Below, one piece after another: positions 54,040 to 64,000 of a stretch of DNA of 64,000 nt (positions within the stretch are counted from its first letter, which is position 1; the number at the start of each line of letters is the position of its first letter). Under the pieces are notes generated by a model, which did no database searches, was not told where the DNA came from, and was given only the letters and a program-made list of their open reading frames with translations. Source of the DNA: Isoetes taiwanensis (lineage: Eukaryota > Streptophyta > Lycopodiopsida > Isoetales > Isoetaceae); NCBI GenBank assembly GCA_021234155.1, contig JAJEKV010000035.1, forward strand, positions 10,416,407 to 10,480,406, given 5' to 3'. Position numbers and translations under genes: made by a program.

Positions 54040-55239
54040 ATGGATGTCACTAATGCCTTTTTGCATAGAGATCTGCAGGAAGAGTTATATCTTCAACAAC
54101 CTACAGGTTTTGAAGAGGGAATCAATCTAGTGTGCAGATTACACAAAGCTTTGTATGAATTATGCCAAGCCTCTAGAATTATTAAGAAGAAAGATAAGGG
54201 ATACAGAATGTGTGTAGACTATAGAGCTCTCAACAAACTCACTGTGAAAGATAAATTCCCAGTACCCAGAGCTGATGATCTTTTTGATGAGTTAAGAGGA
54301 GCTTGTGTTTTCTGTAAGATTGACTTAAAATTAGGATACCATCAAATAAGGGTGCGAACGGAGGATATCAGCAAAACTGCATTTTGCACTACCTTTGGGC
54401 ATTATGAATTTCGTGTTATGCCATTTGGATTGACTAATGCTCCTCCTACTTTTTGCAGACTCATGCAGAGAATATTGGCTCCTCTAATAGGGAAATGCGT
54501 GGTTGTGTTCTTTGATGATATTCTCGTGTATAGCATGAATATTGAAGAGCATAAGCAGCATTTACAAGCAGTGTTTGAATTATTGAGAGAAAATCACTTG
54601 TATGTTAATGAATCCAAAAGCAGGTTTTTCATGAATGAAGTGGTTTATCTTGGACATGTAATTTCCAAGGATGGTATTCGGATGGATCCTGAAAAGGTCA
54701 AAGCAGTTCTCCAGTGGCCTAGACCAACTAATCTCAAAGGCTTAAGATCCTTTGTACAGTTGTGTAGTTATTACAGAAGATTTGTAGAGCACTTTGCAAG
54801 AATTATGTTGCCACTAAATAGGTTCTTGAGGAAAAATGTTACATTTGTTTGGGATGAACAAGCAGAAAAAGCTTTTCAAGATTTGAAGGCCATAATGGCT
54901 AGTGAGCCAGTTCTAGCTTTGCCTGATTGGAATAAACCTTTTGTTGTATGTTCTGATGCAAGTGGAGATGCTATAGGTGCTGTGCTTATGCAAGATGGTC
55001 ATCCTATTGCTTATGTTAGTAGAATGTTGAAGGATAATGAAAAGAAGTACAGTGTTTATGAAAAAGAGCTTATTGCTCTAGTGCATGCGTTGAAGCGCTG
55101 GAGACATTATCTTATGGGCACAAAGTTCATTGCCAGGTTTGATCAGCAAAGTTTGAAATATATTGAGTTTCTAGAGCCTTTTGATCTGAATGGATGTTGT
55201 CTTCGACAATTGCGTTGCCATGGTTTACCCGGAGCTTGA
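54040..55239 (+). mobile_element. Copia/gypsy chimeric reverse-transcriptase ORF (399 aa)
   Basis: Residues 1-46 are the start of a Ty1/copia reverse transcriptase (MDVTNAFLHRDLQEELYLQQ; ends LHKALYELCQASR). From residue 47 the same frame continues as Ty3/gypsy: KKKDKGYRMCVDYRALNKLT, KIDLKLGYHQI (Asp95), FGLTNAPPTF, FFDDILVYS (Asp159/160) and YLGHVISKDGI. RNase H follows: SDASGDAIGAVLM (Asp306), YEKELIAL (Glu341) and FDQQSLKYI (Asp368; the usual His after it is Gln). Similarity ends near residue 374. No gag, protease, integrase or LTR adjoins it. The frame is open for 1.2 kb, so the join is recent or selected, or it is an assembly join. Activity is doubtful because RT lacks its normal upstream part and integrase. 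Confidence 0.85.
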
Positions 55240-55470
55240 GATCCAAAGCCCGGTTGGGTTGGAAGCTATGTATATCTTAAAAGCTAGGTCTTTGAAATAG
55301 TTTTGATGAACTAGCTGACACCGTCAGATCCCCGGTGTATATAATCTGATACTAATTTCTTTCCTCTCGTCACCATCTCTTAAATAGGAATCTTTTGGTT
55401 CATTTTGAATATAAGATCTCGATTTTGAATATATACATTATTTTGAACAAGTTAGGCCAAAAATTTGCGC
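55240..55470. other. Spacer between gypsy fragment and LINE
   Basis: AT-rich, with ATTTTGAATATA repeated near 55,402 and 55,422. No genes. Confidence 0.5.
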
Positions 55471-55479
55471 CGATGCCGG

Positions 55480-56994
55480 GGATGATAGTGTCCGTTGGGA
55501 GTTCTTGTATGCCATGATGTTAGCGTTGGGCTGTGGTCCGCGCTTTACAGAGACAGTCATGAAGCTGCATAGGTCAGCACGGGCTACAGTGGTGTGCCAG
55601 GGTGAACCCTCCGCCTTTTTCTCCTTAGGCAGAGGGGTGCGTCAGGGGTGCCCTTTGGCACCGTTTTTGTTTACGATTGTGGCGGAGGCACTGTCTCAGT
55701 TGTTTTTGGCTGCAGTGGAGGAGGGGGTGGTGGATGCGCTTCGGATGCAGGATGGTAGCCAGCAGATTATTAATCAGTTCGCCGATGACACTTTCCTCCT
55801 CTTGGTGGCAGAAGAGAGGAATTTGCGGAATGTAAAGGGTTTGCTGGATACTTTCTCCTTGGCCTCGGGCATTCTTCTGAATTGGGGCAAATGCTCCGCA
55901 TTATGGGCCCAGCTGACTCCGCCCCCAGGTAATGTGTGTACTAAGCTGTTGGGTATTCCCTTTGGAGGGGATGTTTCCATGGGGAGGGTGTGGGATGAGA
56001 TTTTGCAGGGGTTGCAGAAACACCTCAATTGGTGGAAGGGTAGCAAGTTGTCCATGGCAGGTAGGATCACTATTTCCAAGTCAGTACTTTGTAGCACTTG
56101 TGGGAGTTCTTTCGAGCTCGCTTTCGCCTGAGGGGCAGTGACCGGGTTATCTGGGAACAAGTGGCGGGGAGTATTCCGCTACACATACCTATAGTCCCTC
56201 AGAATGATGTGGTGGTGCAGGTTTGGAAGGTTCATCCGGATGTTGTGTCTTCTTGTTTTGTGCGGTCTTGTTACCGGGTGCTGATTATTCATGACATATT
56301 GCCCCCTTCAGGCAAGTGGTCTCTGCAGCTTCCGGGTTCTCGATGGCGCTCAGTTTGGACGTGGACATGCACTTCCCCCATCGAAGGTTAGGGTGCTTCT
56401 GTGGCAGGTGGTGCACCGCTGTATCAGGATGATGCCCGGGTGTGAGCCCTCTCTGCCCTTGTTGTGGCCTTCATCGTGAGACTGTGGAGCATTGTCTGGT
56501 TTTATGCCTTCACTTGCAGGCTGCCTGGGATTGGGTTAGGGCTCTGTTTCAGGTGAGATTGACTAGCCAGCAGTTGCTGCTTCATGTGTATCCTGGTGCT
56601 TATCCGCTCTTGCGGCAGCAAGCCTTGCATCTGTGCGTGGCTTGGTTGGTGTGGCTGATTTGGAAGCGGCGGCGGTTATGGATCTTTCAGGGGATTCAGC
56701 AGCCTGCAGCCTCTCTGATTCCTCGACTCAGGTACAAGCTATTTCAAAGCTTTCTGGTGTTCCCGGGATTAGTAGAGCAGAAGTTTGCCATTTGGCGGGA
56801 CTTCTTGAGTGTTGTAGATGGTGATGGTCGGTTTGTACAGCAGTAGAGTTGCAGTTTTTCTGTGAGTTTGTTGTGGAGTATCGAGGTATTGCTGTCTCTT
56901 TAGGGCAGTTCTCCTTCCTCCTCACTTGCTTTGTAACATTACCATTCTTTTAATATATTGATGACATAGTTCTTCAAAAAAAAAAAAAAAAAAA
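55480..56994 (+). mobile_element. 5'-truncated L1-type LINE with poly(A) tail
   Basis: The copy starts inside the RT domain (DSVRWEFLYAMMLALG at 55,483). The first frame (to 56,131) holds GVRQGCPLAPFLF, QFADDTFLLL, LLGIPFGG and WWKGSKLSMAGRITISKSVL, diagnostic of plant L1 RTs. A frameshift near 56,098 and another near 56,390 lead to the zf-RVT region: RVLLWQVVHRCIRMMPGC and CPCCGLHRETVEHCLVLC. The last frame ends at 56,846. A 19-nt A-run closes the element at 56,976-56,994. Both the truncation and the tail are typical of target-primed reverse transcription. No flanking duplication was identified. The catalytic ADD is intact but the copy cannot be active. Confidence 0.85.
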
Positions 56995-56999
56995 CCAGA

Positions 57000-57810
57000 A
57001 ACGATGCGAGCCTTGTAGGACCCCTTTGTGACAAAGGGTCTTCATAGTTTAGATGTGTCTTAAGTCAATTGCCATCAATGCTTTAGCAACACTTTGTATA
57101 TCAAGCACAATAACATCCTCTAAACATGCCTTAAGTTAACACACATTGAATGCCAAATTGATTGTTATACACCCGGCTCATGGACACAATAAAAATGATA
57201 TTTTAAAAACGATTACGCACTAAGTATCGACATTCTTTCATTTATGCAAGCTATTGCGTCATTCTCAATATGCAGCAAGACAAAGCCATGATGTCAAGAA
57301 TGGCTTCAAATTAACTTAATGTGTGCAATGGGACCTTTTCAAGGTAAACTTTAACAGACTTACCAGCTCTTGGTTAACATAATTTTTCCTTTTCTCAACA
57401 ACAACTTGTTGAAATTCCAGAATTGGCTTAAGTAAAATTAACGCAAAAACAATCATTATCTATAGTTCTTCTTTCCAACCCAATATAGGATCCTTATTTG
57501 ACAGCCTAAAGATCTTACATGGATAGACTATAACCAATGATGCACCCCAGGTGTAAAAACCCTCTTCTGCAAGTGCAAGTATTAATGATGACACGCACAG
57601 ACAAAAAATCACCTCAAAAATAAAGAGAATGAGGTGCGTACCTTTAAAAATTGGAGGCGTTATCTTGCACAGTCTACTTGATCTTCATATTTTTGCTTGA
57701 TCATCACATATTTTCACTTTGATTTTGCTTGATCCTTCACCTGTTTAAAGCCCAAAATGCAAATTTCAGAGCCTGGTCTTTATTTTAGTATTGTTGTGCC
57801 AAATCCAGAG
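57000..57810. other. Spacer, nothing recognised
   Basis: AT-rich sequence without conserved frames. The words CAATGCTTTAGCAACAC and CATGCCTTAAGTTAACAC near 57,080-57,135 hint at decayed repeats. Confidence 0.5.
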
Positions 57811-57814
57811 AAAC

Positions 57815-58110
57815 TGTTAGGATTATAGAAACAAACAACAGTGTTCCCAAATGAACAGTGTTTTGAGCAGTATCAAATGAACAATGATCACCAACAAGAC
57901 AACACGAAAGATAGAATTGCAAATGATGATATTTTATTGAGAAATCACAAGTTAAATACTCATACAAAGCAAGGTCTATGCCTGAACTTAAGGCTTAACA
58001 TTTTCGATCCTGATATCATGGTAGTTCCTTAAATTAAGCTCCATAACTTAAGCAACAACTATTTAAGTAATAATCATAAATGTCTAAGGCTTGATTTAGA
58101 ATGCCCAACA
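57815..58110 (-). mobile_element. 3' LTR of a Ty1/copia element
   Basis: On the minus strand it begins TGTTGGGCATTC and ends CCTAACA, giving TGTT...AACA ends, 296 bp. It follows directly on a polypurine tract (TTTAAGGAGGAG) after the end of copia pol. An AATAAAA signal lies in its second half. The matching 5' LTR was not found. Confidence 0.75.
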
Positions 58111-59170
58111 CTCCTCCTTAAATCAAGCCCTTTTGTTATAAAAATAGCAAAAAGGATTCAAAAAAACTTTAAAGACCATTTTTGTCAAATTTAAGTGAGT
58201 TCTTCAATCCCTATGAGCCCCATCATCTTTAAAGTTGGCCTCAAACTTTGGCTTTTCAAGAGCTTTTGTCATATGTCTGCTGCCATTTCGAGTGTTGGAC
58301 AGTACCTGAGAGTGAGTGATCCTTGTAATACAATGTCTCAAATAAAATGATATTTAATATCCACATGCTTCATTCTTTTATGATCACATGGATCATTGGC
58401 AATTTGAATTGCTCCCTGATTGTCCACCCTGACTTCCATACCAGTGCTTTGATGAATGCCAAATTCCATTGCCAATCTTTGGAGCCAATTCCCTTCATTA
58501 AAGGCATTGGTGATTGCATAGTATTCTGCGTCAGTAGAGGACTGTGCAACACACTCTGCTTGATACTATTCCAACTCACAGCTCCTCCTGCTAAGATAAA
58601 GATGTAACCAGATTTAGACTTTCGATCTTCATCCCTTTCCCAATATGAGTCTGTAAAGCCCATGATGTTCGTATTTCCAGTAGCAGCATAATGGATGCCA
58701 AGCCTCAGTGATCCTGATATGTACCTGAGACACATTTTTAAGTATATGCAATGGGTATGCTTGGGATTGGCCGAATTTAGATATGGGAAGGGACAAGTCT
58801 GGATGGGTGGATACTGTTGCAAAGTTTAAGGTTCCAAGAATATGCTTATAATGATCTCGAAAGAATGTCATGTTTTCTGAGCAAGGAGGGTGATTGATAT
58901 GAAGGCTAACTCCAAATTCAAGTGGGGTATTGGCAGGATTACGATAGAGCAAGCTGAGTCTATGGATTAAGTCAAAAAGATATTTTTCTTGATGCAAGAG
59001 CCTAGCTCTTGATCTTATTGAATTCGCATGCCTAGAAAGTGGTGAATTGACCCAAGGTCTTTCATATGAAATTGCTGATGTAGCTGCAACTTAGGAGTGT
59101 TAAGATCAGGTTCAGAGGCTGAGGCAATGACTAAATCATCAACATAGCATAATATTATTGAAGTATCGGC
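58111..59170 (-). pseudogene. Ty1/copia pol 3' portion (RT end to RNase H), frameshifted
   Basis: Minus strand in order: CYVDDLVIASASEPDLNTPK (about 59,150; the YVDD catalytic motif), FHMKDLG, THPDLSLPISKFGQ (about 58,770), LRYISGSLRLGIHYAATGN, GFTDSYWERDEDRKSKSGYI (about 58,640), SWNSIKQSVLHS, and the end HKRMKHVDIKYHFIR (about 58,370-58,410) just before the LTR. The usual AEY motif of copia RNase H is damaged. At least four frameshifts separate the blocks. Upstream pol, integrase and gag are absent, so only about a quarter of the element remains. Confidence 0.8.
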
Positions 59171-60030
59171 TCGTCAAAATATAGCTCTGAATATGACAAG
59201 GAGGCATCCCTTGATGACGAAATATGAAATATGAACTTTTGGTGAATTAGCCCAGGGACCTAACTGAAGGCAAATTAAGAGGGAGGCAAAAAGCAAGGCA
59301 ATGAAAGGAACCTCTGGTAAGCACTCAACTATGACCGCTTAAAAGGCGTGCTAATAAAAGAAAAAATTTAAAGGCATGGAGACATCCGTAACTAGAAGCT
59401 TAACTTCAGTTTGGCATATCTCCGCATCCGCCGGTCTGCTGAACCATATGCAGCACTCGCAGGGGATGTCAACTAGTGTATGAAAAAAAGTCATTCATGC
59501 AAGTGTACTAAAAAATGGTCCATAAATTCAGGTATTGTCCATAATTAATGAAATTATGCTTCATTATGTAGTGCTGAGTCATACCATAGCTCCCATAGTC
59601 TGGTGGGTTCCTATGTATAGGCCGCATAATAATAGGAACTAAAGGGTCTAAACTTGGAGCATCACTAAATAATGGCTACTAGGTCTCTACCCCCCTTCCC
59701 AATACAAGAGGAGCAAACATGATCAACCAACATCACATACATACATACATAATAATAATGAGAATAATATCTAAACCTAATCATATGTATCTAACTTATA
59801 GTTAGGGTTATTGATTAGGGTTCAAGATCTAACTGAGGGCTCTAGAATGGCTCTACTAGAGACATGAGATGCTAACTCATCTGGAATCCTAACTTCCAGA
59901 TGATCTGCCAAGAACTCTATGCCAAAATACATGCACCTGAAGAACTCCCTCCTGCTCCCGGTGTCTCCATGGTCTTCGAGGTGTTCGAGGTAGCTCCCAC
60001 TCCTACTGATGCGCTCACGCTCTGGGGGCT
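59171..60030. other. Spacer, nothing recognised
   Basis: No domain-bearing frames. A (ACAT)n-like run (CACATACATACATACATA) lies at about 59,734-59,751. Confidence 0.45.
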
Positions 60031-60072
60031 GCTATGCTATGCTATGCTATGCTATGCTATGCTATGCTATGC
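60031..60072. repeat. (GCTAT)n pentanucleotide microsatellite
   Basis: Eight perfect GCTAT units. The frame of repeated CYAML peptides over it is an artefact. Confidence 0.95.
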
Positions 60073-60688
60073 CGCAGCAGACGGTTCTCGAAACGGAGTT
60101 TCGAGCGCGAAGAAGGTTCCCAGACTGTTGGAGCCAGAAAAGAGGCCTAGGGTTAGGGTTTAGGCCTTTATAGGTTAGGGTTTACATTTTATGCCACATG
60201 GCTCCAATAGGGTGGTTCCATGTGGCGGGTGCCCAATAGATTAAGGCCACGTGGAAAATGGTCTTAACCTAAGGTTGCTAAGTTATATGAATAACTTAGC
60301 CATGCACCCTATGCCACTAATCTATGGTATACAAGCCTATGAAGGTAGATTTGTATAGTGACGGACCCGAAAATATACGTATTTATGGCATATATTTCCC
60401 TGGAACGTCACATCTTGTCATGTTCTTGTCTTACGTTTTACTAATGTTCTGTCGAGTTTTGGTATATCAGCCTACATTGGCTGAGGTTTCTGATATATCT
60501 GGTGGAGCACCATCATTTGTGCTAAACCTGACAGCAGAACTGGAGGAATATAGAGTAGTGACTGTGGAATCAGTGGGAATGGCTGTGGAAATTGAATTTT
60601 GGAACTGAAGTAGCAGTAGGTGTTTAAAGTTTGATTGTAAACCTTTTTTTATTTCTAAGTTGAATATAAAATTTTTTACTGTGATGAG
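60073..60688. other. Spacer with a possible 3' exon
   Basis: A frame at 60,466-60,608 (QPTLAEVSDISGGAPSFVL ... VEIEFWN, then stop) looks exon-like in composition, with an AT-rich trailer after it. No family is recognised. TTAGGG-like words near 60,151 and 60,173 are too few to be telomeric. A palindrome CTAAGTTATATGAATAACTTAG-like block is near 60,279. Confidence 0.35.
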
Positions 60689-60997
60689 TCCCTTCAAATA
60701 TATTGTCTTCCCTTTTTCTATATAAAGGTAAGTCGTTGTCCTTAGCCCATTAATACTCATTGGCCTTTTTATCCATGGATAGACATGCCCCTTTATTTAG
60801 GTGGTCCTTTTTCCTACCCATCTTTGGGTTACAACCTTAACCCCAATATAAAAGTCAATGTTCCTTTATTGTTCAATGGTTCACAACTATGCCCATGTCT
60901 CTTAATAATATTCCTTGCCCACTAGGCAACAACTAGAGACCATGCCTCCATAACCCTGGCGCCGTGGACCACTCCCCCGTGCTTAACCCTGTATCAT
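60689..60997. repeat. About 0.3 kb direct repeat, copy 1
   Basis: From TCCCTTCAAATATATTG to CCCTGTATCAT it is over 90 percent identical by eye to 63,290-63,629. Copy 2 has about 30 extra bases in two small insertions. No coding potential. Not bounded by TG...CA, so LTR identity is not supported. Confidence 0.85.
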
Positions 60998-61059
60998 TCC
61001 ATCCCTTCTCAAAAGAGATCGTCCGCGATCGTCCAAGTACGTTCCAGTTTGGTCCATCC

Positions 61060-61340
61060 CTTCTCAAGGTGATTGTCCCATGTTCAAGGTACACCTGGGA
61101 GTTCCTAGACCCTGTGAACTCAAGAATGGTTATAAGTTATTGTACTTCCACAGTACCTTATACCCATTGGAACCTCCACGTCCCCATTCTTTGAACTCCT
61201 GCAAAACTCTAGAAACAGTTATGGATATCCGCGTACTTCCACAGTATGATATATCCTTTGTACCTCCATGGTACGTTATTATCTTTCGTACCTCCACGGT
61301 ACTACTTGATTGTATCGCCACCACGATACAGTGTATCTCC
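61060..61340. repeat. GTACCTCCACGGTAC-like palindromic words
   Basis: GTACTTCCACAGTA, GTACCTCCATGGTAC and GTACCTCCACGGTACT recur at about 61,142, 61,230, 61,260 and 61,288. Each is nearly self-complementary. Function unknown. Confidence 0.6.
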
Positions 61341-61344
61341 TAGA

Positions 61345-61560
61345 TACAGATGTAACTTTGTCAAGCCAATTGTGTTGCAATCACAATTACTAATCTTCCA
61401 AGAAGTTACATCTTATGCACTCTTGTTCAAGTCGATTGTGCTGCAGACACAACCACTAATCTACTAAGAGGCATTCCCTATCTAGTATACCATGTTCAAG
61501 CCGTCTACGTTGCAATCGTAGTCACTAATCTACCATGGTATACATAACAAAAGTATCTAT
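61345..61560. repeat. Three degenerate tandem units of about 65-70 bp
   Basis: The pattern GTCAAGCCAATTGTGTTGCA, CAATCACAA..., ACTAATCT is repeated from about 61,355, 61,427 and 61,494 with substitutions in the stem-like core (TTGTG-TTGCA-ATCACAA). Confidence 0.65.
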
Positions 61561-62236
61561 CCTTTATTCCAAATAAAGAAATTCAACTTAGGAACTTTAC
61601 CCATAAGCCTGTCCCATAGTAACAATTTGAGATTCTGCATCCAAATTTTTGCGACCATATCCTTGACAGCTTGTACGTAAAGTTTCCTCCCCAATGCTTA
61701 ACGCTATGCAAACCTGCAAATAAGGTCAAGCGTTAATATAGATGACTTCCCAAGTCAAATATTTATATAAATGACCTCCATGGCCAATCAGTCTCTCAGA
61801 TCACCACGATCTGTCTCTGCAATCTCAAGCAAGATGCTTTTATTTATTCCATAATCCCCCAAGGGATCATAGAAATTTCCCTAGTAATCCGAACTCGTTC
61901 ACAACAAGTTGGTCCATTTACTTTGAGCATTCTCCACGGAAGCACCGAATTTTATCTGCTACTGATGCCCCAGCCTCTTTATAGCAGTAGTCACCAAATC
62001 CAATGTATCAGAATAATATGCTTATTCATCAGGCACAAGATCTTTGTCCCAGATTTTCACAAATCCTTCGGCTCTAGAATTCCACTTTGGACGCCACACT
62101 CCAAGATTCACCTGTTTACCCATATACTTCGCCCTTAACACTTCTTTGACAAAGTGAAACCCATCTATACTTGCAGCACAAGCTTGCAAGGTTCTTGGTG
62201 TTTCGCAGCCAAGATTCCTAGAAGAATCGCAGCTTC
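61561..62236. other. Possible leader/internal remnant of a minus-strand retroelement
   Basis: It lies downstream, on the minus strand, of a primer-binding-site match at 62,237-62,248. No gag or pol motif can be read, so identity is not established. Confidence 0.3.
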
Positions 62237-62250
62237 GCTCTGATACCACT
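62237..62250 (-). other. Retrotransposon primer-binding-site match
   Basis: On the minus strand TGGTATCAGAGC is the exact complement used by plant LTR retrotransposons to prime from initiator-methionine tRNA. Two bases before it, GTATCA could be an LTR end in ...CA. The LTR itself (towards 62,800) could not be delimited. Confidence 0.5.
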
Positions 62251-62480
62251 TGATACAAATCAAACTTATGGGAAACTAAGTACCTGGTCAACAACTTCTT
62301 ATTTGAAGAGCAAGAACCAAGTACAATATATGTAACAAACTGTTTGTTTACACAGTTAACCACCCAACCAGATCCACAGGGTTTTCTTGGCAAATTGGCA
62401 ATCACAACAATCATGGCAAAGTATATCTCTAGATCTGGCTCACCAGCCGTCCAGAACAACTCTAGCTACTCCACATAGCT

Positions 62481-62771
62481 ATGGCTTTAACTCAATCTCA
62501 ATTCTGGGCTTTACAAGTTAAGCCTTCAAGGGGTTTGTGCAGCAGAATCGGATATCCTTCCTATAACCACTTCCCAGTCTCCACATGGCATTTCTTTACA
62601 GAGGAGCAGATATCAGCTTCGATTGATTCATATCTTCCGCCTTGGTCACAGCTCGGTTTTGCACCGCCGATCTTCAAAGAAACTTTCAGGCCTGCCGCTG
62701 TGCTCAATCCACCGCTCACCTATGTGTTTCTGATGCCGGAATCATCGCCCAACAATCTTCCTGTCGTCTAA
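62481..62771 (+). CDS. Hypothetical 96-aa ORF
   Basis: Clean frame, MALTQSQFWALQVKPSRGLC to NNLPVV, rich in Pro, Ser and aromatic residues. No recognised domain. It overlaps the possible LTR region of a minus-strand retroelement, so it could be chance. The composition is protein-like (low Leu/Ser repetition, normal Trp). Confidence 0.25.
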   Translation: MALTQSQFWALQVKPSRGLCSRIGYPSYNHFPVSTWHFFTEEQISASIDSYLPPWSQLGFAPPIFKETFRPAAVLNPPLTYVFLMPESSPNNLPVV

Positions 62772-62837
62772 GAATCCTATAGTAGACCAAGAATTACTAT
62801 TCATTGGCCAAAAGTTCTGCTCCAATGTCGGCCCTCT

Positions 62838-63021
62838 CCTTAACACACTGCCCCTCAAGTTTATAGTGATCCAACGGCTCAGATCAATCTTGATCAGTGT
62901 GTTACTGGAGCTATAACACACTGCTACTCCATAACACCCTAGGATGTTATGAAATGGACGGATCGAGATCGATTTTGATAATGATTGGATGGCCCAAAAC
63001 TCTCGGGGCAGTGTGTTAAGG
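62838..63021. mobile_element. Hairpin element 1 (MITE-like)
   Basis: The ends are inverted repeats: CCTTAACACACTGCCCC on the left and the complement GGGGCAGTGTGTTAAGG on the right. The interior is partly complementary (GATCAATCTTGATCAG; CGATCGAGATCGATTTTGAT-like) with TAACACACT and TAACACCCT words in the middle. 184 bp, no coding. Confidence 0.75.
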
Positions 63022-63023
63022 GC

Positions 63024-63168
63024 GATAACGCCCTGGCCCTCGGGTGTTACTTCAAAAAAAATTTTCGGGCCATCAAAATGGCTCGGGCGTGCGCTACGCG
63101 CACTCCCTCGCCATTTTGATGGCCCTCAATTTTTTTTTTCAGTAACACCCTCGGCCCAGGGCGTTATC
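63024..63168. mobile_element. Hairpin element 2, abutting element 1
   Basis: Nearly perfect inverted repeat: GATAACGCCCTGGCCCTCGG at the left and GGGCGTTATC at the right end. The arms are about 65 bp, and the centre GTGCGCTACGCGCAC (about 63,091) is itself palindromic. It begins three bases after element 1 ends. CGGGTGTTAC near the start echoes element 1's internal TAACACCC. Confidence 0.8.
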
Positions 63169-63289
63169 TACTCCATATTTTTCTGTTACAGGTCGATGCC
63201 TTATATAATGTTCTTGGCCTTTGAAAAAGGTAAGCTCCCATAAGTTCACCCTTTTATTTCGTATAAAGGCCTATCTCTTTAAAATATCC

Positions 63290-63629
63290 TCCCTTCAAAT
63301 ATATTGTCTTCCCTTTTTCTATATAAAGGTAAGTCGTTGCCCTTAGCCCATTAATACTCATTGGCCTTTTTATCCATGGATAGACATGCCCCTTTATTTA
63401 GGTGGCCCTTTTTCCTCCACGACCACGACCCATCTTTGGGTTACAACCTTAACCCCAATAAAAGTCAATGTTCCTTTATTGTTCAATGGTTCACAACTAT
63501 GCCCATGTCTCTTAATAATATTCCTTGCCCACTAGGCAACAACTAGAGATATTTAATTTTGCCATATTTTGCCATGCCTCCATAACCCTGGCGTCGTGGA
63601 CCACTCCCCCGTGCTTGACCCTGTATCAT
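63290..63629. repeat. About 0.3 kb direct repeat, copy 2
   Basis: Second copy of 60,689-60,997, with small insertions (CACGACCACGAC-like near 63,418; TTTAATTTTGCCATATTT near 63,552). Confidence 0.85.
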
Positions 63630-63671
63630 GATCACTTTAATCGAGGCTGTGGCACGCTATAAACTATAAGT

Positions 63672-64000
63672 TTTGGCCGTATATACAGGTTGGGCAGTAA
63701 AATAATTGATTGTATTACCTAAGTCTTTGCATGCACAAACTTATTGCTGTTTTCTCATCTGGATATAGACATATTTGCTACTGCTTTAGTTACATACATC
63801 ATATTTGTAAGTTCTGGCATGTATATACAGGTTGGGCAATAAAATAGTTGACTGTATTACCTAAGTCCTTGCATGCACAGACTTATTGATGTTTCATCAT
63901 CTGGATATAGACGTATTTGCTACTGCTTCAGTTCACATACATCACATTTGTAAGTTTGGCATGTATATACAGGTTGGGCAGTAAAATAATTGGTTGTATT
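63672..64000. repeat. 142-bp tandem repeat running off the window
   Basis: ATATACAGGTTGGGCA starts at 63,681, 63,823 and 63,965, exactly 142 bp apart. At least 2.3 units are visible, with about 92-95 percent identity by eye. Could be the beginning of a satellite array or a local triplication. Confidence 0.85.

Noticed and set aside
59900-60163. 87-codon frame with CYAML repeats
   Set aside because: Artefact of the GCTAT microsatellite; flanking residues show no family.
60149-60192. Telomere-like TTTAGGG words
   Set aside because: Only a few imperfect units; ordinary AT-rich sequence.
60689-63629. LTR pair of a short retrotransposon
   Set aside because: The direct repeats lack TG...CA ends and have no adjacent primer site or polypurine tract.

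Overview
The window is nuclear DNA of a land plant. Supporting signs are intron-bearing remnants of a plant cobalamin-independent methionine synthase, a PPR-protein remnant, a plant-type kinase, TATA-driven small genes, and Ty1/copia, Ty3/gypsy, LINE, hAT and CACTA-type elements with plant hallmarks. Nothing fixes the lineage. The gene set does not look like a typical flowering plant, so a bryophyte, lycophyte, fern or gymnosperm is possible. There is no CRISPR, rRNA or bacterial-style operon. Most of the first 33 kb is repeats. Homologous copies there differ by many short C/G-rich indels, so nearly all coding traces are broken.

Layout. 1-10,652 is one copy of a roughly 3.8 kb unit carrying a kinase pseudogene. 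It is split by a 6.9 kb hAT transposon (3,435-10,330). The second copy, at 29,871-33,653, keeps the empty target site. 10,653-12,660 holds a PPR pseudogene. 12,690-17,880 is a large foldback element whose arms contain arrays of a 19-bp motif. 15,598-26,469 is a direct tandem duplication of a segment of about 3.8 kb. Its second copy is interrupted by a 246-bp hAT-type MITE and by a 3.1 kb insertion carrying a methionine-synthase fragment. 26,470-29,870 is AT-rich DNA with small repeats.

33,654-51,220 is the gene-like part. It contains a zinc-finger ORF, a transposase-like minus-strand gene (36.3-38.2 kb) with a ParB-like fragment just upstream (38.7-39.0 kb), and a 162-aa ORF (43,370-43,858). 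It also holds three paralogous genes of about 80 codons (44,522-45,896), each with a TATA box 34-48 bp before its ATG. A minus-strand gene (47,853-51,220) joins a ParB-like domain to a beta-class DNA amino-methyltransferase-like domain. A short GC-rich palindrome (core ATTGGGCGCCCGCCCAAT) recurs about twelve times through 44-50 kb, around the small genes and in introns of the ParB/methyltransferase gene.

51,222-64,000 returns to mobile DNA: a LINE remnant ending near a TTCC microsatellite, an in-frame copia/gypsy reverse-transcriptase chimera, a poly(A)-tailed L1-type LINE, a copia element with its 3' LTR, paired hairpins, a 0.3 kb direct repeat and a 142-bp tandem repeat running off the edge.

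Most noteworthy are the small-gene family with its palindromes, the ParB/methyltransferase gene, the 19-bp foldback arrays, and three insertions whose empty sites are visible in the same window. All functions are inferred from reading the sequence; no database search was run.
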